Part shown: in pieces, positions 6,855-7,805 of the stretch
Position numbering within the stretch: position 1 is the stretch's first letter
How the letters are laid out: each line of letters opens with the position of its first letter
Assembly: GCA_964556665.1 (NCBI GenBank)
Contig: CAZKXU010000117.1
Coordinates: 1-7,805 of the forward strand
Direction: 5' to 3'
Length of the DNA stretch: 7,805 nt
Origin: CAZKXU01 sp964556665
GTDB taxonomy: Bacteria > Bdellovibrionota_C > UBA2361 > CAZKXU01
The notes under the pieces: model-generated
What the model was told of the DNA's origin: nothing
The model's database searches: none
What the model saw: only the letters and a program-made list of their open reading frames with translations
Position numbers and translations under genes: made by a program

Positions 6855-6946
6855 ATTGGTAGATATGCCATGCTTTATCAGTACCCTTTCTTGATTATGG
6901 GCAATCTATCTAATCTTAATGAGCAGTTAGGATAATTTGGAATATT
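6855..6946. promoter_or_regulatory. Divergent mqnD-mqnC intergenic region
   Basis: This 92-base gap separates two genes of the same pathway that read away from each other, so both promoters, and any shared regulator site, should lie here. On the plus strand TTGATT at 6891-6896 could serve as a -35 box, with TCTTAA or nearby AT-rich bases as a poor -10. On the minus strand TTGCCC (within 6898-6904) could be a -35. Neither pair is convincing. For mqnC, TAGGA at 6928-6932 is 14 bases from the start and TTTGGA at 6936-6941 is 5 bases from it, so its ribosome site is also unclear. Confidence 0.4.
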
Positions 6947-7805
6947 ATGTTAGAGCCGTACGATATTGATAAGGTTAAATCTAAGATTAGAGCCGGTAGT
7001 AGAATCACCCGTGACGAAGGAGTGGTCTTATACCGTAGCGCCTCATTAGTAGAGCTTGGAGATCTTGCTAACTACTACCGTCAAAAATTTAATCCAGGCA
7101 AAACTGTTACATATCTGATAGATCGAAACATTAATTATACAAACGTTTGTAACACAGATTGTTCTTTCTGCGGGTTTTATCGCCCCTCATCTAAACACCC
7201 TGAGGCATACGTTTTATCCAAAGAGTCTCTGAGCAAAAAGATTAAGGAAGCATTGGAGATTGGTGCAACCAGAATTCTTCTACAAGGTGGACACAATGAC
7301 GATCTAAAGTATGATTACTACTTAGACCTGATCTCCTGGATTCATTCTAATTTCAGGATTGAGCTTAATGCCTTTTCCCCATCTGAAATCCAACAGATGC
7401 AGCGCATCTCTGGCAAAACAGCCTTACAGGTCTTGACAGAGCTGCAGCAAGCCGGACTGCGCGGGTTACCTGGTGGCGGTGCAGAGATGTTAGATGACGA
7501 GGTCAGATCCCGTGTTAGTCCGAAAAAGATCAAAGCGGACGAATGGATCGAAATTATGGAGGCAGCGCAGTCACTCGGATTGACTACTACTGCATCAATG
7601 GTGATCGGATTCGGTGAAAGCTTAGAAAATCGCATGAACCACCTAATACGCTTAAGAGATCTACAGGATCGCTCTCAGAAACGTGGGCTGCCTGGTTTCA
7701 ACGCATTTATCTCCTGGACATTAAAGCATAATGAAAATACCTCAATGGGCCGCAGTAAGCATGCATCATCATATGGAAGCGGAGTGGTTGATTACCTAAG
7801 AAATA
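6947..7805 (+). CDS. mqnC: Cyclic dehypoxanthinyl futalosine synthase MqnC, radical SAM (partial, 3' end cut by window)
   Basis: This radical S-adenosylmethionine enzyme closes dehypoxanthine futalosine into its cyclic form, the step before MqnD. The first 286 codons are present and the frame runs off the right edge without a stop; the family is usually around 350-380 residues. The 4Fe-4S ligands are C68, C72 and C75 in NYTNVCNTDCSFCGFYRP, followed by the FYRP typical of the MqnC/MqnE/CofH group. Further marks are LLQGGHNDDL, LNAFSPSEI, the LPGGGAEML stretch, VSPKKIKADEWIEIM and FNAFISWTLKHNENT, which matches the family's FIPWTFQPENT-type region. This last motif, the QGGH and its place opposite mqnD favour MqnC over MqnE or CofH. 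Where I expect a GHxET-type motif the sequence reads VIGFGES. The ATG at 6947 fits the family N-terminus. Confidence 0.93.
   Translation, partial: MLEPYDIDKVKSKIRAGSRITRDEGVVLYRSASLVELGDLANYYRQKFNPGKTVTYLIDRNINYTNVCNTDCSFCGFYRPSSKHPEAYVLSKESLSKKIKEALEIGATRILLQGGHNDDLKYDYYLDLISWIHSNFRIELNAFSPSEIQQMQRISGKTALQVLTELQQAGLRGLPGGGAEMLDDEVRSRVSPKKIKADEWIEIMEAAQSLGLTTTASMVIGFGESLENRMNHLIRLRDLQDRSQKRGLPGFNAFISWTLKHNENTSMGRSKHASSYGSGVVDYLRN

Noticed and set aside
7342..7635. Minus-strand open frame of 97 codons near the right end
   Set aside because: It is antisense to mqnC, whose plus frame is open from 6947 to the window end and carries the radical SAM motifs.
1..7805. CRISPR array or tandem repeat array
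   Set aside because: No regularly spaced direct repeats were seen in any intergenic stretch.

Overview
This is an AT-leaning bacterial chromosome segment with closely packed genes. It holds a tRNA-Pro, six protein genes (one cut by the right edge), possibly the tail of another gene at the left edge, and one large palindromic element. The most informative pair is mqnD and mqnC, two enzymes of the futalosine route to menaquinone. That route occurs in scattered lineages (Campylobacterota, many Deltaproteobacteria-type phyla, Planctomycetes, Chlamydiae, Thermus, Streptomyces and others) and not in the men-pathway enterics. With the hybrid histidine kinase and the possible HDOD-like protein, it suggests an environmental Gram-negative, perhaps from a deltaproteobacterial-type phylum. 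That placement is inference. I see no phage or transposase genes.

Layout. Bases 1-110 may hold the C-terminus of an upstream gene. A cloverleaf tRNA-Pro(GGG) lies at 112-185. A 311-residue protein with a possible degenerate HDOD-like core follows at 260-1195 (+), starting with TTG. Convergent to it is a two-gene minus-strand operon: an FGGY carbohydrate kinase (2414-3889) and then, one base later, a DHH-family phosphoesterase (1228-2412). Divergent from the kinase is a membrane hybrid histidine kinase/response regulator (3972-5888, +), whose best start is 63 bases downstream of the longest possible one.

The last codons and stop of the histidine kinase lie inside the left arm of a 108-base palindromic element (5871-5978). 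This has perfect 18-base outer arms and an imperfectly paired interior. It separates the kinase from convergent mqnD (6012-6854, -). Across a 92-base gap, mqnC (6947 to the window end, +) is divergent from mqnD.

How the genes work together. MqnC makes cyclic dehypoxanthine futalosine and MqnD cleaves it to 1,4-dihydroxy-6-naphthoate, so the right end is a respiratory-quinone locus. The kinase-DHH pair looks co-transcribed and translationally coupled, but no pathway links them that I can name. The histidine kinase probably signals from the envelope; its partner is not in the window. The observations most worth following are the palindromic element and the unexplained kinase-phosphoesterase pairing. 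I see no clear evidence of a wholly new defence or mobile system.
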